NCBI RefSeq assembly: GCF_027533845.1
Contig: NZ_JAPZVN010000006.1
Location: 186,001 to 250,000 of the forward strand
Reading direction: 5' to 3'
Source of the DNA: Streptomyces sp. RPT161
Lineage (GTDB): Bacteria > Actinomycetota > Actinomycetes > Streptomycetales > Streptomycetaceae
Length of the DNA stretch: 64,000 nt
Part shown: positions 63,892-64,000 of the stretch, in pieces
How the letters are laid out: each line of letters begins with the position of its first letter
Position numbering within the stretch: position 1 is the first letter of the stretch
Made by a program: the position numbers and the translations under genes
The notes under the pieces: generated by a model
Seen by the model: the letters and a program-made list of their open reading frames with translations, nothing else
What the model was told of the DNA's origin: nothing
The model's database searches: none

Positions 63892-64000
63892 GTGGATCAA
63901 CTGCTGAGAGTCATGAACTTCAACGTCTCGAGTGACGGAATCGGTGCCGGTGAGCACCAGAGTCTCGAGCGGCCGTTCGGCCACGACCATCCCGAGAGGC
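63892..64000 (+). CDS. Dihydrofolate-reductase-family (RibD C-terminal) protein, 5' part only
   Basis: GTG 63892 follows CGAGGGA. The visible 36 codons read VMNFNVSSDGIGAGEHQSLE and RPFGHDHPER. This is the start of the small bacterial DHFR/RibD-C oxidoreductases (typical MxVSLDG...G..QSLERPFG). The gene runs past the right edge. The serine in VSSDG replaces the usual leucine. Confidence 0.75.
   Translation, partial: MDQLLRVMNFNVSSDGIGAGEHQSLERPFGHDHPER

Overview
The DNA is very GC-rich, genes start with ATG or GTG behind GGAGG-type sites, and the gene families (many TetR, IclR and AraC regulators, an ANTAR-SpoIIE phosphatase, a HAMP-repeat hybrid kinase, secreted S33 and BNR-repeat proteins) are those of a Streptomyces-like actinomycete. 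About twenty broken genes and insertion-sequence remnants suggest a chromosome arm or other accessory region. The species is not identified here. No rRNA, tRNA or CRISPR array was seen.

Layout. 1-22.7 kb is a decayed region. It holds remnants of a tyrosine recombinase, Tn3, IS5, ISAs1, IS630 and IS110 transposases, a frameshifted GlxA-type regulator, and pieces of MFS, acyl-CoA oxidase, SDR, NmrA, P450 and aldo/keto reductase genes. Intact genes lie between them: a quinone oxidoreductase, a cupin, a methyltransferase, a VOC protein, a KAS II with its divergent TetR, a DoxX-like protein, an alpha/beta hydrolase with its divergent TetR, and a GNAT. 22.9-29.8 kb encodes a signalling pair on the minus strand: a 1,442-residue hybrid histidine kinase with about seven HAMP units, and an ANTAR-GAF-PAS-SpoIIE phosphatase directly downstream. 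30-37 kb has an S9 peptidase, a GNAT and a divergent TetR/amidase pair.

37.5-47.1 kb is the most coherent unit. An IclR regulator sits between two arms. The minus-strand arm is aldehyde dehydrogenase then MFS transporter. The plus-strand arm is a formaldehyde-activating-enzyme (Fae)-like protein, an enolase-superfamily enzyme, an aldehyde dehydrogenase, a 3-hydroxyisobutyrate-dehydrogenase-like enzyme and an iron-type alcohol dehydrogenase. The first three plus-strand genes overlap by ATGA. Matching GCAAC/GTTGC palindromes lie before both arms. This looks like a complete inducible catabolic regulon for an unidentified carboxylic or sugar acid, with an unexpected Fae-like protein.

47.6-64 kb carries a PhzF-like protein, a secreted tripeptidyl aminopeptidase, a large secreted BNR/Asp-box propeller protein with a perfect terminator, an AraC regulator divergent from an NmrA/SnoaL pair, an FAD monooxygenase divergent from a TetR, a hydrolase divergent from an XRE regulator, and further degraded genes. 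The window ends inside a dihydrofolate-reductase-family gene.

A recurring theme is a regulator divergent from its probable target with palindromic operator candidates in the shared intergenic region. This occurs at 9.85, 18.0, 35.7, 41.5, 58.4 and 60.35 kb.
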